Assembly (NCBI RefSeq): GCF_024320865.1
Contig: NZ_JANDBD010000006.1
Span: 310,001 to 374,000 of the forward strand
Length of the DNA: 64,000 nucleotides
Reading direction: 5' to 3'
Source of the DNA: Mycolicibacterium arenosum
Lineage (GTDB): Bacteria > Actinomycetota > Actinomycetes > Mycobacteriales > Mycobacteriaceae
The notes beneath the pieces were generated by a model that did not search any database, had not been told where the DNA came from, and saw nothing but the letters and a program-made list of their open reading frames with translations. The position numbers and the translations under genes were made by a program. Within the stretch, counting starts at the first letter, position 1. Each line of letters starts with the position of its first letter. Of this stretch, positions 1-9,755 are shown in pieces.

Positions 1-186
1 ATCGGCGACGAACGTCCAGCGCTCGTCGCTAGGTTGAGCGGTTTCGACGACATCGACGTTGTCAGTGCCGAGGACGTCCCGGACGCCGCGGCGCCCTCCG
101 TCGGCGGTCGGCCGGAACAGCAGTTGGCACTACTGGCGGTACGGCTGGAGATGACGGCGGTGTACCTGAGACTGACACGGGGTTAG
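1..186 (+). CDS. TobH-like conserved protein, C-terminal end only
   Basis: The frame is open from the window edge and ends in TAG at 184-186, giving the last 61 residues. The tail ends in a helix-like stretch with LALLAVRLEMTAVYL. It lies 4 bases before manA in the same direction, the place that the Rv3256c-type (TobH) protein holds upstream of manA in M. tuberculosis, so I infer that identity from position and the tail. No catalytic motif is visible in this fragment, and its function cannot be told from here. Confidence 0.7.
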   Translation: MGDERPALVARLSGFDDIDVVSAEDVPDAAAPSVGGRPEQQLALLAVRLEMTAVYLRLTRG

Positions 187-190
187 ACGA

Positions 191-1411
191 GTGGACCTGC
201 TACAGGGAGCGGTGCGAACCTATGCCTGGGGTTCCCACACCGCGATAGCCGATTTCACCGGCCGACCGAGCCCGACGGCGCACCCCGAGGCGGAGCTGTG
301 GTTGGGCGCGCATCCCGGCGATCCGGCCCACCTCGACGGGGAGAACCGCTCGCTGCTCGACGTGATCGAGTCCGATCCGGACGGCCAGCTGGGCACGACC
401 ACCAGGGAGCGCTTCGGCGACACCCTGCCGTTCCTGGCGAAGGTGCTCGCGGCGGACGAGCCGCTCTCCCTGCAGGCGCATCCCAGCGCGCAGCAGGCCC
501 TCGAGGGTTTCGCCCGTGAGAATCGCATGGGCATTCCGGTGTCCGGCCCGACGCGCAACTACCGCGACGCCAGCCACAAGCCCGAGTTGATCGTGGCGCT
601 CGGCGCGTTCGAGGCGCTGGCCGGCTTCCGGCCCGTCGAGCAGAGCATCGCCCTACTGCGCGCGCTGCCCGTCGAGGGCCTCGATCCCTTCGTCAACCTG
701 CTGACGGGACAGCCCGACGCCGACGGTCTGCGCGCCCTGTTCACCACGTGGATCACGCTTCCGCAGGCGGACCTCGACGAGCTGGTACCCGCGGTGCTCG
801 ACGGCGCCGTCACCTATCTGCGTTCAGGCGCAACCGAATTCGCGCCCGAGGCCCGGACGGCGCTGGAGCTCGGGGAACGCTACCCGGCCGATGCCGGGGT
901 GCTCGCGGCGATGCTGCTGAACCGGCTCAGCCTGGCACCCGGCGAGGGCATCTACCTGCCCGCGGGGAACCTGCACGCGTATCTGCACGGCGTCGGCTTC
1001 GAGGTGATGGCCAACTCGGACAACGTGTTGCGAGGCGGGCTCACCCCCAAGCACGTCGACGTCCCGGAACTGCTGCGCGTGCTCGACTTCACACCGACGT
1101 CGGACCTGGTGATCCGCCCCGAGGTCACCGACGACGGATTCGAAATGGTCTACGCCACACCGGCTCCCGAGTTCGCGGTGTCGGTGCTGAACCTCGACGG
1201 CCAGTTCCTCGGCCACGAGGTCGATGCGCCCGCGCGGCACGACGGACCGCAGGTGCTGCTGTGCACCGAGGGATCCGCCGAGGTGCGGGCCAAGACCGGT
1301 GTGCTCACCCTGAAGCGCGGGGCGGCGGCCTGGGTGTCCGCCGACGACGGGCCGATCCGGCTGGTGTCCGATCAGCCCACCACGCTGTTCCGGGCGACCG
1401 TCGGGATCTAG
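191..1411 (+). CDS. manA: Mannose-6-phosphate isomerase (class I)
   Basis: Interconverts fructose 6-phosphate and mannose 6-phosphate in the cytoplasm, feeding GDP-mannose for lipoarabinomannan, PIMs and mannosylated proteins. The 406-residue protein begins with the LQGAVRTYAWGS strand typical of the family. It carries the zinc-site region SLQAHPS near residue 95, SHKPEL near 132 and the PAGNLHAYLHG loop near 257, followed by the cupin-like C-terminal half. I chose the GTG start at 191, 4 bases after the preceding stop, which suggests co-transcription. It converges on the next gene, and the two stop codons share the bases CTAG at 1408-1411. Confidence 0.95.
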   Translation: MDLLQGAVRTYAWGSHTAIADFTGRPSPTAHPEAELWLGAHPGDPAHLDGENRSLLDVIESDPDGQLGTTTRERFGDTLPFLAKVLAADEPLSLQAHPSAQQALEGFARENRMGIPVSGPTRNYRDASHKPELIVALGAFEALAGFRPVEQSIALLRALPVEGLDPFVNLLTGQPDADGLRALFTTWITLPQADLDELVPAVLDGAVTYLRSGATEFAPEARTALELGERYPADAGVLAAMLLNRLSLAPGEGIYLPAGNLHAYLHGVGFEVMANSDNVLRGGLTPKHVDVPELLRVLDFTPTSDLVIRPEVTDDGFEMVYATPAPEFAVSVLNLDGQFLGHEVDAPARHDGPQVLLCTEGSAEVRAKTGVLTLKRGAAAWVSADDGPIRLVSDQPTTLFRATVGI

Positions 1412-2793
1412 CCGGTCCGCACCGGATCGTCGAGTTTCCTTGTGCGACCGAACTTCTCGCGAAGCAGCAGTCCCATGTTGTGTCGCACGATGCGTGCGAA
1501 CACCCGCGGTGACGGCACCATGTACAGGCTGTCGAGCAGGCTGAACCGACGCAGGAACCACTCGGCGAGGTCGGGGTTCGTCTCGGCGGCGCCGAGAAAC
1601 TGGTCGAACAGGTTGCCGACGCGCACGTACCACCAGGGCGCGTCGCCGGTGGCGTTGTGCAGTGCCAGATCGCCGATGGCGTTCATGGTCCACACCGGCC
1701 ACGTCGTCTTCTTCGTGGCGCGCGCGAGCCTGCCCGCGATGTCGACGTCACCGTCGGCGAGCACCGCGGCGAGGTTGCCCGCCTGCAGGGACGTCATCGT
1801 CATGCCCTGCCCGTAGGTGGGGTTGAAGCTGACGACGGCGTCGCCGAACGGGATGATGCCCGCGGGGAAGCGGTCCATCTTGTCGTATCGGCGCCATCGG
1901 CTCTTCGGGTACTTGTGGAACGCCATCTCGCCGAGTGGCTCACCCTTGCGCAGTGCCACGGCCACGTGCGGTGGCAGGATCTCGTCGGCCAGCGCACAGA
2001 TCTCGGCGAAGTTCTGCGGCGGCGGCACCTTGCCGGTGCCGAACGTGGTGACGCCCCAGTTGCCGTCCTCGTAGAACAGCATGCCGAGGCCGACCGGTTG
2101 AGTGCGGGAGGCGCCTGCGACGACGACCTTCTCCTTGAGCAGTCCCTCGGGGATGTGCACCTGATGGGTGGCGTAGTCGATGCCGACGTCGAACGACTCC
2201 TCATCGGCCCGGCGGAATCCCCACTGCTCCAACCACACCGGCAACCGGGTGCCTCGACCGGTCGCGTCGACCACCAGGTCGGCAGCCACACCGCTCGACT
2301 CGTCGCCGGACTCGAGGAGCACCCCGATCACGCGCTCCTCGGCCGGCTCGTACCAGGGCTCGGCGACGCCGCGCCGGATCAGTTCGACGTTCGGGATCGC
2401 GAGCGCGCGGGTGCGGATCTGCCACTCGAGGTGCGGCCGGCTGGGCACGTACGCGGTGAACGGATCCTTCAGCGTGGTGCCCGTGCCGAGGACGTGCCCG
2501 GCGGCGCCGAAGGAGATGCAGTCGGGCCGGTTCTCGAGGATCGGCACCCCGGCGGCCACCATGCCCTCGAGCAGTCCGGGAAACAACTTCTCGAACTCCG
2601 CGGCGCCGCGCGCCATCAGGAGATGCACGTGGCGGCCCTGCGGGACGGCCGCGCGGTTGCCGGGACCATCGGGCAGTTCGTCGCGCTCGTAGACGGTGAC
2701 GCGGCTGTAGTAGTCGGACAGCACCCGCGCGGCGCACAGCCCGCCCAGACTGGCGCCGATGACGACGGCGTGATCACCCAGGAGTTTCCCCAT
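1408..2793 (-). CDS. FAD-dependent oxidoreductase / monooxygenase-like
   Basis: A 461-residue flavoprotein of the Rv3254 type. The N-terminus has a Rossmann FAD-binding strand, VVIGASLGGLCAARVL, then RPHLEWQIR in the ribose-binding region and a late GDAVVSFNPTYGQGM motif like the GD motif of flavin monooxygenases. The substrate is unknown. I chose ATG at 2793 because it places the FAD motif at the usual N-terminal position. The frame is open further upstream, but that part lies inside the promoter region shared with alkB. It is divergent from alkB, with about 190 bases between them holding two inverted repeats, so both genes may answer to the same regulator. Confidence 0.85.
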   Translation of the reverse strand: MGKLLGDHAVVIGASLGGLCAARVLSDYYSRVTVYERDELPDGPGNRAAVPQGRHVHLLMARGAAEFEKLFPGLLEGMVAAGVPILENRPDCISFGAAGHVLGTGTTLKDPFTAYVPSRPHLEWQIRTRALAIPNVELIRRGVAEPWYEPAEERVIGVLLESGDESSGVAADLVVDATGRGTRLPVWLEQWGFRRADEESFDVGIDYATHQVHIPEGLLKEKVVVAGASRTQPVGLGMLFYEDGNWGVTTFGTGKVPPPQNFAEICALADEILPPHVAVALRKGEPLGEMAFHKYPKSRWRRYDKMDRFPAGIIPFGDAVVSFNPTYGQGMTMTSLQAGNLAAVLADGDVDIAGRLARATKKTTWPVWTMNAIGDLALHNATGDAPWWYVRVGNLFDQFLGAAETNPDLAEWFLRRFSLLDSLYMVPSPRVFARIVRHNMGLLLREKFGRTRKLDDPVRTG

Positions 2794-2883
2794 GGCGGCG
2801 ACGGTACCTGGTACCACGTGGATCGCACGAACCAAGAGGCGCTGCCGAAGATGACGAAACGGTGGTCTCCGAGGAACCGCCGT

Positions 2884-2938
2884 TGTTTTACAAAACATGC
2901 CCTGGTGTCTAGACAGCGGACAAATGTCGATCTATAGT
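2884..2938. promoter_or_regulatory. Candidate operator and promoter between the FAD oxidoreductase and alkB
   Basis: Two perfect inverted repeats lie close together: TGTTTT-AC-AAAACA at 2884-2897 and TGTCTAGACA at 2906-2915. A -10-like TATAGT at 2933-2938 follows, placing the second repeat over the -35 position of an alkB promoter. A GGAGG sits about 15 bases before the alkB GTG. The TetR gene downstream of rubB is the obvious candidate ligand; that link is inference. Confidence 0.55.
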
Positions 2939-2981
2939 CAAAGTCAGAAGGTGATGGCTCTCACATGGAGGTTGAACGACT

Positions 2982-4205
2982 GTGACCACACAGACGGAAT
3001 CGCAGCTGCCCGCGGGGCAGTGGCGGGACAAGAAGCGCTATTTGTGGCTGATGGGGCTGATCGTCCCCACCGCGGTGCTGGTGATGCTTCCGGTCGTCTG
3101 GGCGCTCAACCAGTTCGGTTGGCACGCCGCCGCCCAGGTGCCGTTCTGGATCGGCCCGATCCTGGTGTACATCGTGCTGCCGCTGCTGGACCGCAGGTAC
3201 GGGCCGGACGGGGAGAACCCGCCCGACGAGGTGATGGAGCGACTCGAGAACGACAAGTACTACCGCTACTGCACGTACAGCTTCATCCCGTTCCAGTACC
3301 TGACGGTGATCCTCGGCGCGTATCTCTTCACCGCCTCGGATCTCGGCTGGCTCGGTTTCGACGGGTCGCTCGGCTGGCCCGCGAAGATCGGTCTGGCACT
3401 GTCGGTCGGCATGATGGGCGGCGTCGGGATCAACACCGCACACGAACTCGGCCACAAGAAGGACTCGCTCGAGCGCTGGCTCTCGAAGATCACGCTCGCC
3501 CAGACCTGCTACGGCCACTTCTTCATCGAGCACAACCGCGGCCACCACGTCCGCGTCGCCACCCCGGAGGACCCGGCGTCGGCGCGCTTCGGTGAGACGT
3601 TCTGGGAGTTCCTGCCGCGCAGCGTCTGGGGCAGCCTGAAGTCGTCGTGGGAGCTCGAGGCGGCCCGGCTGCGCAGGCTCGACAAGAGTCCGTGGCACTG
3701 GTCCAACGACGTGCTCAACGCCTGGGCGATGTCGGTGGTGCTGTACGGCGCGCTGATCGCGATCTTCGGCGTCGCGCTGATCCCGTACGTGGTGATCTCG
3801 GCGGTGTTCGGTTTCACCCTGCTGGAAACCGTCAACTACCTCGAGCACTACGGGCTGCTGCGGCAGAAGACGGCGAGCGGACGCTACGAGCGCTGCGCCC
3901 CCGAACACAGTTGGAACTCGGACCATCTGGTGACCAACCTGTTCCTGTACCACCTGCAGCGGCACAGTGACCACCACGCGAACCCGACCCGTCGCTACCA
4001 GACGCTGCGCAGCATGACCGGTGCACCGAACCTGCCCAGCGGCTACGCGTCGATGATCGGGCTGACGTACTTCCCGCCGCTGTGGCGCAAGGTGATGGAC
4101 CACCGGGTGCTCGCGCACTACGACGGCGACCTCAGCCGGGTCAACATCCATCCGAGGATGCACGACAAGGTGGTCGCGAAGTACGGCGCGGAGCAGACGG
4201 CATGA
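2982..4205 (+). CDS. alkB: Alkane 1-monooxygenase (AlkB)
   Basis: Integral-membrane non-haem di-iron enzyme that hydroxylates the terminal carbon of medium-chain alkanes using O2 and electrons from rubredoxin. The 407-residue protein has several hydrophobic spans, starting near residue 22, and the family's histidine boxes: HELGHKK near 151, EHNRGHH near 182 and LQRHSDHH near 325, plus the NYLEHYG motif near 285. The start is GTG at 2982 behind GGAGG. Its stop overlaps the rubA start by 4 bases (ATGA), so alkB-rubA-rubB is one operon with its own electron carriers. Confidence 0.96.
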   Translation: MTTQTESQLPAGQWRDKKRYLWLMGLIVPTAVLVMLPVVWALNQFGWHAAAQVPFWIGPILVYIVLPLLDRRYGPDGENPPDEVMERLENDKYYRYCTYSFIPFQYLTVILGAYLFTASDLGWLGFDGSLGWPAKIGLALSVGMMGGVGINTAHELGHKKDSLERWLSKITLAQTCYGHFFIEHNRGHHVRVATPEDPASARFGETFWEFLPRSVWGSLKSSWELEAARLRRLDKSPWHWSNDVLNAWAMSVVLYGALIAIFGVALIPYVVISAVFGFTLLETVNYLEHYGLLRQKTASGRYERCAPEHSWNSDHLVTNLFLYHLQRHSDHHANPTRRYQTLRSMTGAPNLPSGYASMIGLTYFPPLWRKVMDHRVLAHYDGDLSRVNIHPRMHDKVVAKYGAEQTA

Positions 4206-4411
4206 GCGCCGATCAATCCCCTGGTCGCTTCGCTCCTGCCCGCCGCTTCCGCTGCCCCGGTTGCGATTACGTGTACGACGAAGCGGAAGGCGCCCCGCGC
4301 GAAGGCTTTCCGGCGGGGACCCCGTGGGGTGAGGTACCGGATGACTGGTGCTGCCCCGACTGCGCGGTGCGCGAGAAGATCGATTTCGAAAGCGTGGAGG
4401 CCACGAAATGA
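4202..4411 (+). CDS. rubA: Rubredoxin RubA
   Basis: A 69-residue electron carrier that donates electrons to AlkB through a single iron held by four cysteines, visible as CPGC near residue 18 and CPDC near 51, with the conserved GFPAGTPW and PDDW segments. The start ATG overlaps the alkB stop. The first 15 residues or so before FRCPGC are longer than I expect for this family and are encoded partly by a reversed copy of the dispersed repeat at 4219-4245. The extension may therefore have been added by repeat insertion. Its own stop overlaps the rubB start (ATGA). Confidence 0.93.
   Translation: MSADQSPGRFAPARRFRCPGCDYVYDEAEGAPREGFPAGTPWGEVPDDWCCPDCAVREKIDFESVEATK
4219..4245 (-). repeat. Dispersed repeat copy inside the start of rubA (reverse orientation)
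   Basis: Read on the minus strand this is GGCGGGCAGGAGCGAAGCGA followed by CCAG. It matches the core seen at 15991, at 29264 and in the tandem array at 52402. It falls in the N-terminal codons of rubA, before the first cysteine pair, without breaking the frame. Confidence 0.7.
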
Positions 4412-4587
4412 ATTACAAACTGTTCGTCTGCGTACAGTGCGGATTCGAATACGACGAGGAGAAGGGCTGGCCGGAGGACGGTATCGCGCCGGGCACCCGA
4501 TGGGACGACATCCCGGACGACTGGAGCTGCCCGGACTGCGGTGCCGCCAAGTCGGACTTCGAGATGGTGGAAGTGGCGCGGTCTTGA
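4408..4587 (+). CDS. rubB: Rubredoxin RubB
   Basis: A second rubredoxin, 59 residues, with cysteine pairs CVQC near residue 9 and CPDC near 42, and the family segments [12 protein letters not shown] and DDIPDDW. AL-type rubredoxins such as this often serve alkane hydroxylases; which of the two is the direct AlkB donor cannot be told here. The start ATG overlaps the rubA stop by 4 bases, and about 60 bases separate it from the TetR gene that follows in the same direction. Confidence 0.94.
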   Translation: MNYKLFVCVQCGFEYDEEKGWPEDGIAPGTRWDDIPDDWSCPDCGAAKSDFEMVEVARS

Positions 4588-4631
4588 GCGTCCCCCTTCG
4601 GGACACAGGGCGAGCGAACCGCCGGGAAATG

Positions 4632-4649
4632 TATAAAGTCGCGCGTGTG
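4632..4649 (+). promoter_or_regulatory. Possible leaderless promoter for the TetR gene
   Basis: A -10-like TATAAAG at 4632-4638 lies 8 bases before the GTG at 4647, the spacing expected if the transcript begins at the start codon. The alternative ATG at 4629 would lie upstream of this -10 and would then be served only by read-through from rubB. Confidence 0.4.
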
Positions 4650-5276
4650 AGCACCCCACCCCGGCGTACGGCACCCCGCGTGCCGTACGCCGAGGCGTCG
4701 CGGGTGCTCCTGCGGGATTCGATCCTGGACGGCATGCGCGATCTGTTGCTCACACGGGACTGGTCGTCGATCACGCTGTCGGACGTGGCGAGGGCCGCGG
4801 GCATCAGCCGTCAGACGATCTACAACGAGTTCGGGTCCCGGCAGGGGTTGGCCGAGGGCTACGCGCTGCGACTGGCGGACCGCCTGGTCGACGCCGTCGA
4901 ACTCGCGATCGAGGGCAACGTCGGCAACATCTACGCGGCGTTCCTCGAGGGGTTCCGCGCGTTCTTCCTCGAGTCAGCATCCGACCCGCTCGTCATCTCG
5001 CTGCTGACTGGTGTGGCCAAGCCCGACCTGCTTCAGATCATCACGACGGACAGCGCGCCCATCATCAGCCGGGCCAGCGGGCGCCTCACCGATACGTTCA
5101 TGCACAGCTGGGTGAGGTGCAGTGACGAGGACGCCGGAGTGCTGGCCAGAGCCATCGTCCGGCTGGCGATGAGCTACGTGTCGATGCCCCCGGAGGCCGA
5201 CCACGACGTGGCGCGTGACCTAGCCAGATTGATGACGCCCTTCGCCGAACGCTACGGTGTTGTGGATACTCCTTAG
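4647..5276 (+). CDS. TetR-family regulator, probable alkane-cluster repressor
   Basis: A 209-residue transcription factor. The N-terminal helix-turn-helix region reads ITLSDVARAAGISRQTIYNE and is followed by a helical C-terminal domain that should bind a small effector. It follows alkB-rubA-rubB in the same direction, as Rv3249c does in M. tuberculosis, so control of alkane hydroxylase genes is a reasonable inference, with the inverted repeats before alkB as candidate sites. The start is uncertain: GTG 4647 fits a leaderless promoter, and ATG 4629 would add six residues. Confidence 0.85.
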   Translation: MSTPPRRTAPRVPYAEASRVLLRDSILDGMRDLLLTRDWSSITLSDVARAAGISRQTIYNEFGSRQGLAEGYALRLADRLVDAVELAIEGNVGNIYAAFLEGFRAFFLESASDPLVISLLTGVAKPDLLQIITTDSAPIISRASGRLTDTFMHSWVRCSDEDAGVLARAIVRLAMSYVSMPPEADHDVARDLARLMTPFAERYGVVDTP

Positions 5277-5280
5277 CTGG

Positions 5281-5338
5281 CAGTGCGCCGTGCGCCTGTC
5301 CCGCGAGCCCGCAGGCTGAGGGTGTCCCCAGCGCACTG
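5281..5338 (+). promoter_or_regulatory. Structured leader candidate before sahH
   Basis: The 106-base gap before sahH contains a perfect 8-base inverted repeat, CAGTGCGC at 5281-5288 and GCGCACTG at 5331-5338. Inside it is a shorter stem, GCCTG with CAGGC. The position upstream of an S-adenosylhomocysteine-handling enzyme invites comparison with SAH or SAM riboswitches, but I do not see the conserved bases of a class I can name. It could also be a terminator for the TetR gene. Confidence 0.3.
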
Positions 5339-5382
5339 TGGTGCGCTAGACGCATTTGACGAACGAATTTAGGGGCTCTTTC

Positions 5383-6849
<1,467 letters not shown>

Positions 6850-6859
6850 GCACTGCGTC

Positions 6860-7324
6860 GTGAAGCGGCCCCTGGCAGTAGTTCTGGTATGCCTGGGGCC
6901 GCTTCTCGTCGGGTGCGGCGACGAACCCGACGACCGCACCCCGTCGCCCCCGACCGTGGTGCGCCACGACCTCGCTCCGCTGACGACGCGATTCCCGGCG
7001 CTCGGTGAGCCGTCGGCGGCCTCCTGGGTGACGTGGAACTCGCACCACCCCGACGACAGGGGAGTGCCGGGGCCCACCACGTACTGGATCGACGCCGTCG
7101 TGTCGCTCGCGCCGGCCGTGGTCAACGCGTTGGTGCGCGACCACCAGCCGGTGCCGGAGGGTGAGGTCCCCGACGTTCAGGACCTGCTTCGGCCCGAGTT
7201 GCCTGCCGGGCCGTACCTCACCGATGCCCGGCTCGATCTCGCCTTCACGACACCGGAGCTTGCCACCGCCGCGTACCTCGACCCGTCCGCCCACGTCCTG
7301 GTGCTGAGGTCGACGGGCATGTGA
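6860..7324 (+). CDS. Putative lipoprotein of unknown function
   Basis: A 154-residue protein with a short lipoprotein signal peptide: positive MKRP, a hydrophobic run, and a lipobox LVGC with the cysteine at residue 19. It should be exported and lipid-anchored. The mature part has no repeat or catalytic motif that I recognise. The GTG start lies 10 bases after the sahH stop, so it may be transcribed from the sahH promoter. It is the first gene of the block absent between sahH and tmk in M. tuberculosis. Confidence 0.75.
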   Translation: MKRPLAVVLVCLGPLLVGCGDEPDDRTPSPPTVVRHDLAPLTTRFPALGEPSAASWVTWNSHHPDDRGVPGPTTYWIDAVVSLAPAVVNALVRDHQPVPEGEVPDVQDLLRPELPAGPYLTDARLDLAFTTPELATAAYLDPSAHVLVLRSTGM

Positions 7325-7400
7325 TAGCGGATTGCGTTAGCGCGCAACGGTATTCCGGGCACTGAGAATCTCGAGCCGAGCGTTCTGCTACGGTGCGTCC

Positions 7401-8723
7401 GTGACATGTGCTGTGCGAGCGCTCAGTGTCCTTGTTCTAACGCTGCTCGCGGTATGCGCCGCGCCGCCGCTCGCGTGGGCCGATCCCGACCCGACGAACG
7501 ACCTCCGGGATCCGAAGTACAACGAGGACGAGTACACCGCGTTCTACACGCCGCCGGATCCACTGCCCGACGGGCAGCCGGGCGACGTGCTCCGCAGCGA
7601 GCCGTCGCGGCTGGTGCTCGAGCCGTCCGGGCAACTCGGTGCGATCTTCGCCAATGGAACGCGAATCATGTACCGCAGCAGCGATTCCCGTGGGCAGCCG
7701 ATGGCCGTCACGGGGACCTACTTCGAGCCGTGGAATCCCTGGCCCGGCCAGGGGCCGCGGCCGCTGATCGTATACGGGCCCGGCACCCAGGGGCAGGGCG
7801 ACCAGTGCGCGCCGTCGCGGCAGTTCAACCAGGGCATCCACTTCTCGCCGTACCTGGACATCGCGTTCAACTACGAGGAACTGTTCGTGGCGACCATGGT
7901 GGCGCGCGGCTTCGCCATCGTCATGACGGACTACCAGGGCCTCGGCACTCCCGGCCTGCACACCTACGTCAACCGGGTGGCGCAGGGCAACGCGATGCTC
8001 GACGCGGGCCGCGCGGCGATGCGGCTTCCGGGCACGTCGCTGGATCCGCAAGGGCCCGTGGCGTTCTGGGGCTACTCGCAGGGCGGGGGAGCGGCGGCGT
8101 CGGCCGCGGAACTGGCGTCGTCGTACGCGCCGGACCTGCGAGTGGTCGGCACGTACGCGGGTGCTCCGCCCGCGGATCTGAAGGAGCTGTTCCCCTACGC
8201 CGACGGTAGCGCCCTGGTGGGGGTGGTGGGGTACGCGCTGAACTCGGTGATCACCAGCTACCCGGAGTTCGCCGACGTGATCCGCTCGAAGATGACGCCG
8301 CGCGGATTGGACCTGCTGCAGAAGGTGCAGGATCAGTGCATTGCGGAGACGATCGCCAAGTTCATGTTCCGACACCTGCAGCCGTACTTCACCACCGACA
8401 TCTTCGCGACGGTGAACGAGGAGCCGTTCGCGTCGCTGTTCGACATGCAGAAACTCGGCAAGTTCACCCCGAACGCGCCGGTGCTGATCCTCAGCAATCG
8501 GTTCGACCCGCTGGTGCCGTGGACGGCCGCGAACCAGTTGGGCCGGGACTGGTGTGCGCGCGGTGCCGACGTGCAGTTCTGGACCAACGAGCAGCCACCG
8601 TTCCTCAACAAGCTGGTGATCAACCACGCGCTGCCGATGCTGGTGGACGGGGAACGCGCGATGCAGTGGGTCTCCGACCGATTCAACGGATTGCCGACCA
8701 CACCGAACTGCGGGGAGTTCTAA
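7401..8723 (+). CDS. Secreted lipase (LIP / triacylglycerol lipase family)
   Basis: A 440-residue exported alpha/beta-hydrolase. A signal peptide of about 27 residues ends near PLAWADP. The nucleophile elbow GYSQGG places the serine near residue 226, with the probable acid in SNRFDPLVPW near 370 and the histidine in VINHALPM near 409. This fits the secretory lipase family (PF03583-like), which hydrolyses esters outside the membrane; mycobacterial members vary in substrate and the true one is not known. The GTG start at 7401 directly precedes the signal peptide. It is followed 17 bases later by the EEP-family gene. Confidence 0.85.
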   Translation: MTCAVRALSVLVLTLLAVCAAPPLAWADPDPTNDLRDPKYNEDEYTAFYTPPDPLPDGQPGDVLRSEPSRLVLEPSGQLGAIFANGTRIMYRSSDSRGQPMAVTGTYFEPWNPWPGQGPRPLIVYGPGTQGQGDQCAPSRQFNQGIHFSPYLDIAFNYEELFVATMVARGFAIVMTDYQGLGTPGLHTYVNRVAQGNAMLDAGRAAMRLPGTSLDPQGPVAFWGYSQGGGAAASAAELASSYAPDLRVVGTYAGAPPADLKELFPYADGSALVGVVGYALNSVITSYPEFADVIRSKMTPRGLDLLQKVQDQCIAETIAKFMFRHLQPYFTTDIFATVNEEPFASLFDMQKLGKFTPNAPVLILSNRFDPLVPWTAANQLGRDWCARGADVQFWTNEQPPFLNKLVINHALPMLVDGERAMQWVSDRFNGLPTTPNCGEF

Positions 8724-8740
8724 CCGCCTAGATTGGACCG

Positions 8741-9544
8741 GTGTTCTCCTGGATCCGCCGTCGGTCGGTGCCGATCTCCGGCGGTGTCGTCGCCGCACCG
8801 GTGGGCGACACGCTGACCCTGGCGACGTTCAACGTGTGGTTCGACGACCGGTACGCACGGGACCGGTATCAGGCGATCGCCGACGTGCTGGCCCGAGAAG
8901 CGCCGGACGTCATGGTGTTTCAGGAGGTGACTCGGCCTGCGCTGGACGTGCTGCTGGGTCAGGACTGGATCCGCGCCGGTTACCGGCGGGCGGCCGTGAC
9001 GGGATGGCGCACCGGCAACTACGGGCACTTGATGCTGGCGCGGGTTCCGATCACTCGCGCGGTGTACGTTCCACTGCCCACGCAGGCGTCTCGCGGTGTG
9101 CTGCGCGCCGAGGTGGACGTTGGAGACGGATCGCTTGTGGTTGGATCGGTACACCTCGACAGCGGCAAGGCCTCAGCGGAACTCCGAAAGCGTCAGCTGC
9201 GCAGAGTTTTTGACGATGTCGACGGTTCCTCGGACGTGGTCCTGCTCGGTGATTTCAACATGCGCGACGACGAGAACGACGGCATCACCGCGCCGTTCGA
9301 AGACGTCTGGCCGCATCTGCGCCCGGACGAGCCGGGTTACACCGAGGACACGTCGATCAACTTGATGCGCCTCGACAGCACGGGCAAGCAACGCCACGTC
9401 CGGTTCGACCGGGTGCTCGTGAAGGGCTCCGGGTGGCGGCCGACGCGGATCGACCTGCTCGGCGCCGAGCCGATCTCGCCGGACCAGCCGAGGGTGTTCC
9501 CGTCGGATCACTTCGGGGTGGTGTGTCGGCTGGAGAGGTGTTGA
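8741..9544 (+). CDS. Endonuclease/exonuclease/phosphatase (EEP) family protein
   Basis: A 267-residue metal-dependent phosphodiesterase of the fold shared by exonuclease III, TDP2 and sphingomyelinases. Family motifs appear in order: ATFNVWF near residue 29, FQEV near 60, SVHLDS near 138, LGDFNM near 169 and PSDHFGV near 255, the last holding the catalytic Asp-His. The overall pattern resembles TDP2-like members more than sphingomyelinases. No signal peptide is evident, so it is probably cytoplasmic. Whether it acts on DNA ends, nucleotides or lipids cannot be told from sequence. Confidence 0.82.
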   Translation: MFSWIRRRSVPISGGVVAAPVGDTLTLATFNVWFDDRYARDRYQAIADVLAREAPDVMVFQEVTRPALDVLLGQDWIRAGYRRAAVTGWRTGNYGHLMLARVPITRAVYVPLPTQASRGVLRAEVDVGDGSLVVGSVHLDSGKASAELRKRQLRRVFDDVDGSSDVVLLGDFNMRDDENDGITAPFEDVWPHLRPDEPGYTEDTSINLMRLDSTGKQRHVRFDRVLVKGSGWRPTRIDLLGAEPISPDQPRVFPSDHFGVVCRLERC

Positions 9545-9755
9545 TCACGGGAGGCCCGAGTTCCGACGCCGAAGCCGGAAGGGCGCCGCGGGTTCGCTCC
9601 TCGGCCCTCTCCTCGACGCCGGTCACTCGCGGACCGACACCTCGTCAAGTCCAGCCGACACACTGCCCGACCTCGCGCAGCGCACGGGCAACCAGGTTTT
9701 GGAGCATGAGCCATTGTTTCGACGGCCTCGCGCTGGCTGTCGTGCCGATTGAGAG
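9545..9755. other. Intergenic stretch between converging EEP gene and toxin locus
   Basis: A 211-base gap between convergent genes. The only oddity is that the frame of the small immunity candidate continues after its TAG, on the minus strand, for about 36 codons to a TGA, with a plausible amphipathic end (LVARALREVGQCVGW). It may be a remnant of an older gene or chance. No terminator hairpin is obvious. Confidence 0.3.

Noticed and set aside
5281..5338. SAH or SAM riboswitch before sahH
   Set aside because: Stems are present, but I could not find the conserved core bases of a known class, so it is kept only as a structured leader candidate.
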